From Pithys albifrons albifrons (lineage: Eukaryota; Chordata; Aves; Passeriformes; Thamnophilidae), in assembly GCF_047495875.1 (NCBI RefSeq), contig NC_092497.1, positions 79,329,749-79,393,748 on the forward strand: a DNA stretch of 64,000 nt, written 5' to 3'. The notes below the pieces were generated by a model, which saw nothing but the letters and a program-made list of their open reading frames with translations, searched no databases and had not been told where the DNA came from. Positions 1 to 13,727 of this stretch are shown here, piece after piece (within the stretch, counting starts at the first letter, position 1; each line of letters starts with the position of its first letter). The translations under genes and the position numbers were made by a program.

Positions 1-676
1 CAGATCCTGCAAGCTGGCAGTAGCTTAGCGTCAGTGAAAACCAGGAATCAGATGCTGTAGCACAATTTAGTCTTCATTCCTTTTGATGTCTTCCCCTCAT
101 GCTTCAAAATAATGTGCAATAGACAAAATACAAACAGTCCAGATAAGACTGTAGAGACCTCACTGCAGTTAAGTGTCCACTGAAATCTTTAATGGACTTT
201 AACAAATTAATTATCTTCCTTTCAATGATGCTCATGCAAACAAGCATCATACTGAGAGCAACAACATAGCAAGAGAAATCTAGCAGTGTAAAATTCACTA
301 TAAACCATTAGTGTAAGTAGAAATAACTCAGAAATAGGTTAGGGCAGAGAAACTTACGATTATTGAAGTAGTCCTTGGATAATCCCATCAATTATTGTTT
401 TCCAATCACAGTTTGACTGGCAACACGTTGCCAGGAGTCATTGCTGTCAGATTACAATAGTAAGGGTAACTGGCACCTCCACACTCTGTGGCATCATTTG
501 TTACTCATCTGCATCAAATTACCCATGGAGCTAATCTCTAGATGTTACCTCCCCCAGCCTCAAGTTCTCCCCTCTTTGACAATCTTCTCACATTGCAACA
601 CAATCCATGTGTTCTTGTCATGAGCTCAGACAGTACAGGGAAAATTGCTTGGCTTTAGGAAACTAGTTTGAGACAC
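1..676. other. Unannotated AT-rich DNA, no gene seen
   Basis: No reading frame with coding character, splice-site pair or recognisable repeat was seen here. Short open frames are of chance length and composition. Confidence 0.5.
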
Positions 677-1313
677 TGTGGTAGTTTTGGCGTTAGTTTC
701 AGTTTAGGTCTTATTTAGGCCTCAGTTTTAGCAGGCCTCAAAGGATGTGACATAGATTAGAAGGGACAAACATCACCTGACTTAAGCAACCAAAGAGGTA
801 TTTCATATCATCTGACATCATCAAGAAGTGTCAAGAGGTATAAAGAGAGAAAAAGGAGGAACTTCTATCTTTTTTGGGTTTTGCCTCAGACCTGTAAAGA
901 CACACTGCCCTGCTCTGCTGAGATTAGGCCTTGCCGCCCTCCACGCTGTGTTAGATTTTCTTGTTAATTTTTCTCCTCTCTTGCTGGGAGGTTTTCTCTG
1001 GAAGAGTTTTTGGGACGTTCTGTGTGGTGTGGGTGGTTGGAATCTGTATTGTTTGGTTGGGTGACTCAGTAGTTATTGTTGTTAGTCTGGTTTTCTTTTC
1101 TCAAATTTGTATATCTATGTATTATATCACATTCTGTTTTTAATTGTCCTTTTGTATAATATAAGAAACTTGCTATTTCATGTTTTGTGTTTGCTATTTC
1201 ATGTTTTGGGTTTGTTTTTTTCCTCTCTCTTCTTTTTCCTTGACTGGGGGTAAAGGGGGAACCCTTTCTCTCTATGTTGGGCAGTTGGCATTTTGCCAGC
1301 TCAGCCCAAGAGA
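677..1313 (+). repeat. Solo LTR, family A (copy 1)
   Basis: This LTR-like unit starts TGTGGTAGTTTTGG and its 3' part carries GCAGTTGGCATTTTGCCAGC. Both blocks are shared with the copy at 51932-52502, in the same order and at similar spacing. A TATA-like TATAAAG lies near 839. Aligning the ends to the other copy puts the end at 1313. The flanking pentamers GACAC and AATAC agree at 3 of 5 positions, both differences being transitions, so the target duplication is only suggestive. No retroviral gene lies next to it, so it is a solo LTR. The reading frames inside it are not genes. Confidence 0.75.
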
Positions 1314-1689
1314 AATACCTAGTTTAGATAAAAGTATCTACACAACTGACCACATACAATATCTGAATACACATCCTGCTAGGACTTTTATGTCCAGCTG
1401 TCCTCCACCTTGATGTATTTGACAGTAATAAAGTATCCCTTCAGTCACTCAGTTAAAGAAAAACTGTTCTGAACCACTTATGTGAGTGCACCTCAAATAC
1501 TGATGACAGTCATGGGAGATGGGTTCATGGTTTCCCAGTGTAGGAGACACTTCAGTGACTGTGGCTATTGATAGTAGACTCTGCATCAACAAGATAGCAT
1601 GCAGTATCACCAAAACTCTTAGTTTGAGCATTTTTTTTCAAAATCCTGCAGAGGTCAGTGAGACATGTTAAAGGTTCAAACAAAGCAAG
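1314..1689. other. Unannotated spacer between two LTRs
   Basis: Nothing recognisable was seen apart from a short T run near 1632. Confidence 0.4.
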
Positions 1690-2527
1690 GTGGTGTTGGG
1701 AGGAGTCCTTCAGAGAATTTTTCTCATCCTACCAACGCAAAGGTTTGGGCTTGGAGTGCCAGGTCTGAGAACCTGGAAAGGAGTGGCTGATGACTCCAGA
1801 TTCCAACTGAATGGTGGAGTGGAGGTGAGAAACAGAACCCCAGCACCTGGGAGAGGCTTTTCCTGTGTGCTGGCTTGACTTTTGTTTTGAGCAGCTACTG
1901 GGAAAGAGCCACTGTTTGCTAAGCTGGGGAGAGCTCCTTCTGGCTCTGCTGCTTGCCTTCCCCCTCCATCTCTGGGCACCCTGAGCTTCAGTGAGAGAGA
2001 GAGAGAGGAGGGTCACAGCTTCGGGACACCCTGCAGACCTTTTCTTCCTGGGGACTGACTTTCTGGGAATTACCACCACTCCTCAAATACCAGCTTTTCC
2101 TTCTTTTTGAACAAAGGACAAGGAGAGAGAGACAGTCTGTTCTTCCCCCACAAAAAAGGCTCCATCCTGTGCCACATGAATCCTACACCCCTCCCTGTCT
2201 CCACCTTGCTGGGAAAAGCCTGAGAATTCACCTTGCAACCAGTCGCAGTTTGACACTGACACTGTCCATAAATACAACTGCACCAGGAGGAACCTACAGT
2301 TTTTGGGGGTTGATTTTTGGTGCTGGGGGAGTAGTTTGCTCTGGTCTGCTTATAGTTATATCTATATCTACATATATATATAGTAGTTAAGAACAGTTAT
2401 CCTTCTTATACCCATTTTCTAAATAAAGTTTTCTTTTTTTTAATTTAATAAGGGGCGATGTGGTTATTTAGGAGGAATCCTCTCCTCTGGTCTTGGTAAA
2501 CATTTTGGTTTCCCACAAACTAAGACA
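1690..2527 (+). repeat. Solo LTR, family B (copy 1, left end uncertain)
   Basis: The right two thirds match the copy at 20139-20956 block by block. Shared blocks include GACAAAGGACAAGGAGAGA-like sequence, TGTCCATAAATA (a TATA-like element near 2268), GGGGGAGTAGTTTGCTCTGG, a short TA repeat, TAGTTAAGAACAGTTATCC, an AATAAA near 2421, and the terminus AAACTAAGACA at 2527. The 5' portion is diverged, and the start near 1690 is set only by length and loose similarity. No convincing target duplication of the 3' flank GAACT was found at the left. Frames of 89 and 116 codons on the opposite strand lie wholly inside the LTR and are not treated as genes. Confidence 0.75.
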
Positions 2528-5500
2528 GAACTCAACCGTAGGTGAAGCAGTCTTTTCTTTCTTACTTATTCCTGACTTTAGTGATGGTATTCCATTGTCT
2601 TTGATATGCCTATAATGCTATCATCCATGGAGTTTAATCTGTGGAAATTGTTCAGTAGAAACAAGCGCCAGGCTTCCCCATGGCAGAGGAATGGTCCGGG
2701 AACCAAGCGTGACCACAGCACAGGCAGTGCCTTCACCGAAAGAAGGTAGTTATCCTGCTGTGGGATCTTGGAATGGCAGGCCAATCAGGGTCCAACATGA
2801 GACACTGGTAATAGCATTTATTGGCAACCCCAGAAATGCCAAGGGCATAAAACAGATCTTGAACACATCCAGGAGACAGACCTGGAGTCAAATTACCTAA
2901 CATGCTGTTGATAACTACTTTTGCTAGCTACCTCTTCTGTCATGTAGGTCTAACATCTGTCCAGGAACAGGTGAGAGACAGGGCTGGGTGTGTGAATTTG
3001 TCAGATTGAGTTAAGGAACCAGATTCCTGGGCCTGAGCTGAAACAGGGTACATGGCAGAGGTGTGGTTCCCAGGTGAGAGTGGGCTGGTTTCTGAAAGCC
3101 TGTTGAGGTGCTCCAGGCCCTGATAGTAATGTGGTAAGGAAACCCTCTAAAATACTCTTATAAGCACCAAGGTTCACAGCCACATTCTGCTTCACATAAA
3201 GCAAAAAAAAGCTCCAAATAAATGGTGATACCTGCACCAACTAGCAAAAAATACAAGGTGATGAAAAGGTAGTGTTAAAGATTCAAATAAAAGTGAATTA
3301 CTACAATACAACATCCAAAACACAATCAATTATACCAAAGCTTATGTCAGTGCAAGACAATATTACCTGAGACTTATTAACAGAACTAAATCATTACAAA
3401 TGAGCAAAAACAACTATCAGAAGCTTAACGAGAGAGGTACACTGTACACTTGTAAAATTCTTAGGTGGACCTGTCAGACTGTAAAATTACTTACTTTATA
3501 AAGTTGAAATAATTTACTCAAAATATTGATTTGTCTGGCAAGTCTATAGAGAAAATCTGTGCTACTTCTAAACTCACATAAATTATTGCAATTGACTCTG
3601 TACTACCAAAAGACTGTAGCAGACTATACTGTTATCTCTAAGTAGCATCAGACACCTACTACGGTGATCAGCCTTGCTTCCTAAGTCTCAGTCTGTTTAT
3701 TTACAAAGATCAAAGAGCTCTGATTATTTCTCTTTGCCTTGTTGTAATCTTGTCCTCTGTCTAGTGTTTCTCATGCTTTCTTGCCACTAGGCACCATTGA
3801 CACTATGCAGTGGAACCACATGTGAGTTCTGAGACACATAAAGTTCAGTTTCAACACAAGAACACAAGCATGATTTCAAGCCCTGTTTTATTGTCTGGGC
3901 TGCAGTGAAATTCAGATTTTACAAAAGAAATTCTCAGTAACTTACTTGTCATGACACAAACATGCCTTAGAATACCTAGCAGCCAAAATGTGAGGCAATA
4001 TATTCAATAATCTGGGAAAGTGGAAAAATACATCTTTGAGACATACAAGAGATCAAACAAGCATGGGCACTCTCAAGCCCAGAGTTTTACATTATTTATG
4101 TGAAGTGGAGAAGCTTCCAAAAGAGAATGTGCAATAGTCTGACACCATCAGCAGCAACTTGGGCATTTGTCCAGCATCCAGGATCGACTATCAGTCAAAG
4201 CGGTCTGTCCTGGAACAGTGAATTATTGCCCTCATGTTACATTTCATGGCTACCGTCCACTAACAGTAGCTGTGCTGAGTGTCTTATTGAATGATTAGTG
4301 GAAAAATTGATTTTGCTGTTCGTCTAAACTAACCATGGACTCTCTAGGGATGCTTAATGGCACACCAAAATATCCCTCTCTTTCTTTTTGCCATCTACTA
4401 ACCATATCCAGCAGAAAATATGTAACTGTTCTCTTTGTTGTAAGAGATATAGTAGACTTCATTGTCTCTTCTTTACTGTCTTCTCCTCTTCCCTACAGAG
4501 GAACCAGTTTTATCTCTGATGGTACCATCAAGGGTTATCTATTTAAACTCAGAAGTGGATAAAATCAGCTAACATTTTTTAGTGAAAACTTCCTAACTGC
4601 AACTTTTAAAAAAGGAATTAATTCAGATGGGCCCATCTTACTATTGTTTTGAGCAGTAGCATTTGGCACAAAATGAAGCAGTGAGTTAAAGAAATTTCCT
4701 GGAGGACCCAAAGGTTGTCATAAGCATAACAGACTGAACTTCAAAGAGAAAAGAAATAAATTATCTGAAGGACTGAAATACAGAAAGTTATACTAAAGTC
4801 AGGTTGCGAACTTAGGATCTAATGAAAATTTCTCTTATAGGTTGGAGCTTATAAGTGGAAGAAGTAAGAGGAGAACTAGGCGGGTGCATGAATCCACTAG
4901 AAAGTTGTTATGAGCATTGTACTTCTCTGGAAAAGACAAATATTTCTCTAGATTATTATATCCAAAGAAAATAGAGAAGCTTATAAGGGACTAATGCTCA
5001 GCTGGAATGTGACATACAGTTCTCATTGCCTGTGTTCAATGACAACACAGAGAAGGGTCATGAGACCTATCAAGAAAATGAGTATGAGAAGAATCCAAAG
5101 ACCTCAAACAATCTAACATCAGAACAAGGAAGGAGACAGGAGGTGACTCATGCCATACATACCCTGGTGACAAGGGAAAGGTAACTTGTCTCTTGAATGC
5201 ATTCAGGTCATAAAAGAAAAGAAAATTGACAGTACTTAGGACAGAAAATTCTGGAACAACCTTTCATTGAAAATACCTTAGTAAGAAAAATAATTAATTT
5301 CAAGAGGGAACTTTCCAAACTTTTGGAAGGGTTATGCAGCCAGGTTGCAAATAACGGTTGAAAGTAGGAGGCCTGTCACTGTCTGCTCTCCTTCTGTCTG
5401 AGTAAGTAGCACCTTACTTGCCTGTGCTTTTCTGTTCACCCAGCGGTACCAGTGGAGGGAGGAAGAATATGTCCTAGAAGTGCTAAATTCTGTAAAAAAT

Positions 5501-8500
5501 TATATATGCTATATTTCAGCTCACAGCTCACTGAATTCAGATTCCTGCACTATTCAATGTATTAACAGCTTAGCTGGAATCCTGTCATGTAGCCTAACAG
5601 GTGCTTTTACAGAACAGCACTTCAAAAGGAGTGAAAAAGAAATCTGTTTATCTGTCAGTCACTCAGTAGCACAATTCCGAGACAAGCTGTGTTATTCAAC
5701 ATGTTCTTTTCAGATCTGTCCTTTTTCTTGGAGTGGAGAGTGCTGAATTCTTGCAAGTCACATGGATGTTACGTTACAGTGATCTGCACTTGTCAAAGAA
5801 TAACTGTTTCTCCAGAGCCAAGTTATGACATCAGTGGCACCTGCCAAAATTTATAGCACAGATCAAATGTGGCATTCAGAGTTTGTGCCCTGTAACTGTC
5901 TGGTCATTCCACTTGGTGTGTTGCAGACTTTACAAAATAAGACTGTGGGTTTGGGCTTTTCCCCCCTGCCATTAAACTAATTCATAATAGCAGATGTCAT
6001 CACTCACAAATAAAAATGAGTGACGGATGAACAGAATTTATCAGTCATTCCTGGCAGTTGGAGTTCTCTTGAAAAGGGGAACCCTGAGGTAAAACTGACA
6101 TTATTCAGTAATCATTCAAGAAAACTATACTTTCACAGAAGAGGAAGATACTATACAATAAAAGTAAGCATTTATATTCTTGTATTTAGGCCAAAATAAG
6201 ATTTTCTTTTTCTGTCTTGATTATCAGACATGCCTAGAAATACAAGATATACATTTATTTTGGTTTTGTTAAGTCATGTGGATTTACATAAGGTTTTCTT
6301 CTTTATTCCCTCCATGACCTTGAATTCTGTATATTACAATATGTTGCTGTGAAAAATATTCTGATCCTGTGTGATTTATAAGATGTAAGAGATATCCTGC
6401 CTGTTTGGCTCTAATCATAACTTTAATTATTAACCTGTTATTTGTTAATATCTTTTCTGGTATTACTAGAACTTCTGTATTACACATACTGTAGGGGCAA
6501 GGAAAACCACCATAAAAGGAACATGTAAGAGGATAATCATCCAAATTACGTATTCTATAAGTCTAATTCAAAACTTTAGAACATTAAGCGTCTTTTATTT
6601 AAAAAAGAAAAGAAAGAGCACCATAAACAGGCTTTGAACTTATACAGTGTACTGTAATATTTATATAATGCTAGAAAACATTCTGTGCTTAGGCAAACAA
6701 ATCCTGGTGAAGGGCAAGAGGAATATGATATTAATTAGTGTCCTGACAAAGATAAAATAGCTCATGGTCGTTTTATAACCCAAGGGACAGAGTCTAGTTG
6801 AAGTCAAAGATAATCTTTCCATTGTTTACAATGATCTTCAAAAACCTCTGAAGTGACTGACTATGGAAATTCTTTCAGAAACATGGTTGTGCTACACATT
6901 AAAATTGGCTGAATCCTCAAATTCATTGAAAAAGTTAAAATTAAACCAGTCTCCACCTTCTAGAAAGGAAGAATTTTTTAGGATATGTATTTTTTTAAAA
7001 TCATTCTTGTTAAAGTCTTTGAGCAAACATTTTGGAAGTAAACTCTGGAAATGTTCAAACATTACTTCATGTTGCTGGTTAAAATATTTTCCAGGAAGAC
7101 AAAAAGCATAAGGTTGTTGTCTTTTTATTAGCCAAATCAGTTGCTTTTTTAAGTTATGTATAATGTAGGTTAAAAATTACTTTTACATTTTTCTCAAAAT
7201 ATGATCAGTTGAACAGTTTTACTGAATATGCCAAAAAAATGTACTGACATTGTATGAACAAGTATTGTGCATAAAAATATCTCTATGTAAAATACTGATT
7301 TTTTTAAGACAATGGCTAGCTTAAGATACATATTAAATAGACAGACTGGAAAAGGGCAAAAAAATACCCTTGAGGCTTTAGAAAATATTTTCTTCTTTTG
7401 CTTGCTGATTTCATATAAAGGTAACTAACAATAATAATTTTATTCAAAAGAGTGCTGTGAAATATTGTTTTATACACATATATGCATATTTTGACAGCTG
7501 AGCTTCAAAACTACCAAATACATAAGCCATCTTAACCAAGATGTAATTTTACCTTTATTTAAATGTTGTTTTAACAGCTTGGCTCTTTCAAAAGGCAGCC
7601 AACGATGCTTCAGATGGGTAGGTAGGGCAGCAAAACACACACAAAAATAGTTTCTCCTTAATTATCTTAGTTGAAGATTTAATAAGGAACTCTGCCTTTT
7701 ACCACTGTTATGCACATCTTAGTAGCCCTTGGTAGGAAATGTACTGCAGAAAGTATTATAAATTTTTACTCCATAAATGATACTTACAACAACTCAGGTC
7801 TTCTGAATGAATAATTTCCAATGTATAAAAGTGTTAATTTGCTTATTTTTCAGTCTTATCAGTAGATAAGCATGTTAAAACCACCTACCATTAGGAGGCA
7901 GAAAGACAATTCCCTTACTGTCCTTTAATGGATCTGGAATGATATCTGGCAATCCAAAATGAAAATAGGGATGATAAAGAACTTCTTTTCCTTGCTTACA
8001 TTCTACCCAGACAAAACAGGTCAAATGACTGTGAGAAAGTGTGTTTTTTACTTACAGAGAAAATCTGTCCATCCAGTTTCTGAACCCTGAGGTGTCTGAT
8101 TGAAAGAATCAAGAACAAGTTTCATAGACTTAAGTTCAGTTGTCTGGGTAAACCTAATTTATACTATTGGGTCACCCAAAAAGAAAGAAGAAAATCACAT
8201 ATTCACAAAGCATGTTTTGTAGAGCAGTAGTTGTGGGGTTTTTTTAATATAAAACCCCAAATCTAGAGAATTACTCAAAAATCCAAACCAAGCTCCTAAG
8301 TAGAATCTTTCAGTTAGAAATCAAAAAGAAGGTATAACACAGTACATGTGATCCCTAATCTCTACACATGGATGTTGAAATGCCAGGCTCAAAGAAAGGG
8401 TGCGTTCACACATCATAGCATGAGAGATGCTGGCCAATAATACCAGACTGTCTTCAAAAGTTTTACATCAAGAATCTGCCTTAGCAAGGACCATGACAAT

Positions 8501-11035
8501 ACCATGTAAAATATTCAGTCACTGACGTTCCTAGGAACTATTACCCAGTCAAATGTTCTTGAATTGCAAAAAGTCACACAGACATACTTTGAGAAAGTAC
8601 CTCCATCTTTTGGGCATTTGTCTGACCACAGCTCGTTCTTCTGAGTGGAGCAGCCAAGACTTAAGGCAGCCAAAACTCCCATGCACCCTCTCAAAATCTT
8701 ACAAATTTAAACCTCAGATAAAGACTGGGGACCTTATTGGTACCACTTGCAGAATATCTACTAGAAGTTTAATAATCATAAAATTTTAATATCTAATGAA
8801 AGGTTAATGTGTTATGGCAGGTTCTTACATGAGGCAAAGTATCATAGGGTTTGGAGGGCAAACTCTGTCAGCAACTTGCACTTGTCTTCTGAGGCAATGG
8901 GATAATTATCTGCAGAGTATCAAGTGGGCAGCTGATACTGATAGAAGAGCCTTTAAGTGGTGCAAAGACCCGGGTGACCTGCTGATCCAGGAATGATGAA
9001 ATAATCAGATTCCATCACTTGCTGTAAAAATCTATTACCAGAACACTTATTTTAACACTTATTTTAACACTTCTCAAAGCCTATAGAATTAAGATACAGA
9101 CAGGGTATGTCCCAGTGCACCCATGACATGCATATCTATTTGCAAGATGAAACCTTGAATAGTACTATTATTTTGGGCCCTCAGAGGGAGGTGAAAGATC
9201 ATTAAGACTACCCATAGTCCCATTTAGACCATATTCATCAATAAACACAGCACGTATAGCAAAAGGTGTTAATGGAACTGTTGTACCCATACCAACATAA
9301 CAATTTGTCCAGTATCCTGCTGTGCTACATCAATGGCATCCTCAGTCCACAGCAAGGGAAATAACAGAAAAATGCTGTTTAAAACTTTAGAACATTAATA
9401 CCTCAGACAAAAGTACCTGGTTGTTTTGGTGATATTGCAGCTCTTGCTGACCTTGTGAAGATTACCATTATCCTAACCCCTGAAGAAACTACATCATGTA
9501 GGAGACTATATTACATGGACTAAACAGTTCATGCTTACCACTCCAGTTGGACTGTGCTGTTCTTTAAGCAACTGGACTTCTCAGTGGAAAATATTGCATC
9601 TGGAAGAGATTTTTCTGTTTTTTAAACAGGTTTTTCAGTCTAGTCTAGGTTTTTCACATTTGGCAAAATTAGTTGTTACTACTGATCTTTCTAAAAAACA
9701 GATTTGTGAAAATGATGACAAATCTAAAATATTCAATCTAGGAAGATGCCAAGAACTTACTTATGTGCCCTTTTAAGGCTTCAGGAATTTATAATACAGT
9801 ATCTGATAGTAAGACCTTACACAAATCTGCCTTAATGGTGTTACACTGACTGTCCTTTTTGCACTCTGATCTTCCACTTACAGCAGTGTACAAAGCAAGA
9901 GTTTTCTCAGATTGGCCTACACTAGCATAGAGTTTCTAGTTTATCAAGGATAGCTCATAAAGTATGACATCGTCCATGAAGAAGATTCAGAAGTACATAT
10001 CATGGTCTGTCGGGCACTAATTCATCAGTGTAATGGAGTGGAGCATTGGCAAAAAGTATCAAAGGATAGCAGAAAACAGATGAACACAAGGAAGCAAAGG
10101 GATTTCATAGGAAACCTCACGTTAAGTTCTGATCTAGTCACAGAAAATTCAGGACTATGGGCTTACTGTTTTCATTTATTTTTCTCTTGCATTCTCGCAT
10201 TTGTTGGTGAGAGCAGAGGAGACTGATGCAGGAAACTGACAACAGGATCTAACTTTTCAAAATACAATTGTGATCTGATAACCAATGTAATATGGTAATA
10301 TCAGCAAGGATATCAAACATGATGAGACTTTTAAAACCCTCCATGTCTGAATAACATGCATTTTGCAAGCAAAAATTCACTTGATTTCTGTCCTTTTTCT
10401 CATTTATTGGAACTCATCCTTGTATTTTAACAAGGTCTGCTTTTAAAAGTATTTCAGACTGAATTTTGCTAAAACTAAGAACAAGCCCATAACAAGTTCC
10501 CCAGAGTTTTGCACTCTGTGTACTTGAAGTTTAGATTCATAATTCCTCTTCAGATTTTGTGCATGGTATCATTTGGAGTAATAAAAGAATCATTTAAGAG
10601 ATGCATTTCCCTTGGATAAAACCATCTATGATCTATTTTAAAACTATGTGAGACAGGAAAAAGGAAAGCCCTTCACATCTGATCTGAATTTCAGTGACAA
10701 CAGCACTATATTTGAAAGCATTTTTCCCAAGTTTTCCAAAATCCCTCAAAATCTTACATATACTGAGGTATTAGCAATATTTCAGTAAATTGTGCCATGT
10801 GTAGTCATTACTCAGTAACAAAAATATAGTTGTACCATTTAACTGTCACCCAAGGCCTGTTTCAATGCCTTATATTTTAGTTCAAGGCAGAATAAGTACC
10901 AGTTACCTATTCCTTTCAGGTGATATACTTTATTTTAATAGCACTTCACAAGAATGACATTTCAAGGGGCTAAGTAATACAGCATCTGCCTCAGGTTAGA
11001 CTTCTGACTGCTCTGACCTCCAAATTGCTTTTCAG
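2528..11035. other. Long gene-poor stretch, mostly unrecognised
   Basis: No recognisable gene or young repeat was found in these 8.5 kb. A good splice acceptor ends at about 4497 (pyrimidine-rich run then CCCTACAG), but both open frames after it stop within about 25 codons and no donor is evident. The region 4920-5340 has a faint flavour of a very old LINE, too weak to call. This is probably intron or intergenic DNA upstream of the exon at 11036. Confidence 0.4.
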
Positions 11036-11184
11036 AAAATGAGCAAGCATACCAACTTTAGACACCACATGATGAGTGGCCATGATGCGGAAGGGCTGAA
11101 GAACTTCTGGGAAAATGTCATCCAAGAGCAAACTAAGCAACAAGAAGCTGAAGAGTCTAGGTTAAGCAAAAGTGCCCTGAACAA
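11036..11184 (+). CDS. Internal coding exon of an unrecognised protein
   Basis: This 149-bp exon lies between a pyrimidine-rich acceptor (CCAAATTGCTTTTCAG) and a consensus donor (CAA|GTAAGT). It reads without stops from phase 0: 49 codons plus two bases. The product starts KMSKHTNFRHHMMSGHDAEG and continues LKNFWENVIQEQTKQQEAEE, then a short SRLSKSALN segment. It is rich in Gln, Glu and Lys and should form a long charged alpha helix. Third codon positions are much richer in G and C than the surroundings (TTC, AAC, GTC, ATC, CTG, AAG), as expected for selected coding sequence. The two leftover bases join exactly to the exon at 13595. I do not recognise the family and propose no function. Upstream exons were not found and may lie left of the window. 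Confidence 0.65.
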
Positions 11185-13594
11185 GTAAGTGGTGTTTTTC
11201 ATTTGCACAAGACAGCAAGGCGTGTCAAGCACGTGTTTTAGAATAAGGTAACCTGTTATTGTCCTGCTTTATTCATAGCACAGATTGTGTTCTGGATCTT
11301 TGGCACTTTCCCTGTCACAGCTGCTTATCTCATATTACTATGGCTCTTCTGCATGGAAACTCAGACACCCCTCACACTTAAACCTCATGAGCATTCTTCA
11401 AAGGCCTTGGAGCACAGCCATGAAAAAATAAAGCACTTTGGCATTATGGCTTGTGGCAGCCAGAAAATATCAAGAATTTTACCTGGAACTGGTACAGCTA
11501 CACAAATAAATAAAACAACTACTTACTTTAATCTGTCTATAAAAAAACCATGGCACCTTTGACATGTTTAACATCCTTTTATATAATATAAGGCCAAAGA
11601 TAGAAACAACATAAAATTTTCCTGTTTCATGGCAAAAACAGTAGGGGTTTTGTTGTGGGTTTTTTGTTGTTTTGTATTGTGATTTTTTTTCTGCTGGTTT
11701 TGTTTTGTTTTCATTTTACAAAACAATATAAAACAACAGGATTGCCTAAAAGAGCTATGACTATGGTATAGGTACTCTACACAAGTTGTGTAGACTGTTT
11801 CAAGTATCTGTTCAACTTGTGCAACTCAGAAGTTTGAACCAGGGTCTCCTGCACACTAAGTGAATACCCTCACTAATAATGGGCAGAGACAAAGAACAAT
11901 ACCATGTCTCTTGTAGGTTTCTGCTGTGCTTTTCTCTTGACATTAACAAAGGTTTTTCTGCATAAACTTTCCTCAAAACTGGCACATTCACATAAATTAA
12001 TTTGATTAACAAATTGGAATGTGCTGTTTAAGGGCTGTTTCTTTAAAAATATTCCAAGTACTTTAGTGTCCAAGAAGGAAGCCGCCGTCATCATATAAAA
12101 ACTTGGAAATCAAAATCTGGGCAGGCCTTGTGCTCCAACAGAGTCAGATAAAGACAATCCCGCTTCCCGTATCCTACTCCATCTAGTCAGTAAAATTCCC
12201 AAATCCAAATCACAACATTGCTGGAGAGAAAAAATGTATGATAATACCTAGGAAAGTGTTCAGCTTCACTGGAAACTCTTGTCAATTCTAGATCAGAAAA
12301 AACTACCTCAACAAGGCAATGCAAACAAATTGCAATTAGTGGTGCAGATAATATTTGTAACTTCACAAAGTTAAAAGCTTTTGTAAGATCTTTCCTGAAG
12401 GGAAAAAAATGCAGCAAAAAATTTTTGAATACGTCTAAACTTACATATTCAATGTCTTAACTGACTGATCACAACTGAAACAGACCCAACCAAGTTCCTT
12501 CAAAGTCACTTATTCAGTCAAAGCTCAGACTGCTCACAAAGTGTTCTCTAATTCGAAAAAAGGTACTTGCAGGAGGTAATAGATACTTTCATTACAAAAC
12601 CTAGAGGTCCACTACTTCACGTAAGAAGCACCTGGGAAAATTACATGGTTTTAAGTAAAGGCACGCGATCCCTTTGTGACACCTATAACACTAGTTGACA
12701 AGGAACATGCAATTTTAAATGGCAATTTTTTCCTAACTAACTGCACCCTTTTTTGAGGCTTAACTATATGCACAAAAGAACAGTGAACACTAGGTAGTTT
12801 AAAACATTACCTAAAATTAAACACAGAACCCAAGATACCACAAGCATCCATGTGAACCAGCTACTGCTGAGTTATTCTCAGATGAAATCATTGGCTGCTG
12901 TTCTTTTCATCACACCAAATGTAGTATAAAAACCTCTATATTCAATGATGAATTTGGCATTGCCATATGATATCTAAGCTTATAATATTGCTGAATCAGA
13001 TGCTTCAAGACAACATTTCCTTCAAAAACAACCCAGCCAACAACATCTTGCAGTGATTCTTAGAGATTTTCTCTTCTGTTTGTGTCTTGAAGATATGTGG
13101 CTCCTCTTGCATGTGACATAAATTTCTTTCATTAAACACATATAGGGTCCATAGATTATTTTTTCCTAACCCAAAATGACGCATTTCAAGTTCTGCTTGC
13201 TCTTCTCCACAGCATTTTACAGTAAACCTGGCGGCTGGAGGAAGAAATTATATTCTTTAATTGACACATTGCATGACCTTACTGCACAGGCAATACTTCT
13301 GTGTGGCTATGAGAATACCCCAGAGGAAAAAAACAGTTCTTCACAGTGACAGGATTTCAGCAGTTGTTTGACTCATTTGGAATCCAGCAATGTCAACCAC
13401 TGATAGCATCAGCACTATCCCTTTCTCCCCTGCATTCCCAATCTAGCAAGCTAGAGAGATGTGTAATTGGTAAATAAATACAGGACAAGTGCTCTGGTGA
13501 TGAAAGAGAGGAAAGCTTCAGACCTGCTGAAAAGCCTGGATACATTTTAAGGATTTGACTCAATAACTGCTGAGCATTTGTACTCTCTTTGCAG
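11185..13594 (+). other. Intron between the two coding exons
   Basis: The intron starts GTAAGT and ends with a pyrimidine-rich tract and TTTGCAG, so it follows the GT-AG rule. It is 2,410 bp. It includes a GTTTT-rich low-complexity patch at about 11645-11720. No other gene or young repeat was seen in it. Confidence 0.55.
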
Positions 13595-13727
13595 ACTTCG
13601 CCACAAATGGACTCTGCAGCTGGAAGGACGAACAAGGCAGGTCCAGGCACACATGAAAACACAGGATGAACAAATGACGCCACTGTCTGTTGAGGCTCTT
13701 CCCTCACCAGATAAAACTGTTGCTTAA
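13595..13727 (+). CDS. Terminal coding exon and stop of the same unrecognised protein
   Basis: The acceptor TTTGTACTCTCTTTGCAG precedes an open frame of 43 codons that ends in TAA at 13725-13727. The first base completes a codon with the two bases left over from the exon at 11036-11184, giving one continuous frame through both exons. The residues begin LRHKWTLQLEGRTRQVQAHM, include KTQDEQMTPLSVEAL, and end SPDKTVA. The first half continues the charged helix of the previous exon. The tail is Pro/Ser containing and probably disordered. Together the exons give about 93 C-terminal residues. An ATTAAA at 13862 is a possible poly(A) signal; stronger AATAAA motifs occur near 14772 and 15096. A 118-codon frame on the opposite strand here is a shadow. 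Confidence 0.65.

Noticed and set aside
1710..2079. Minus-strand frames of 89 and 116 codons as genes
   Set aside because: Both lie inside the family B LTR, with no splice support and no matching frame in the other copy.
4335..4562. A coding exon after the strong acceptor at about 4497
   Set aside because: The open frames after the acceptor stop within about 25 codons, the two alternatives compete, and no donor or partner exon fits.
4920..5340. An ancient CR1 or L2 fragment
   Set aside because: A few phrases look LINE-like, but no ordered set of landmarks could be followed.
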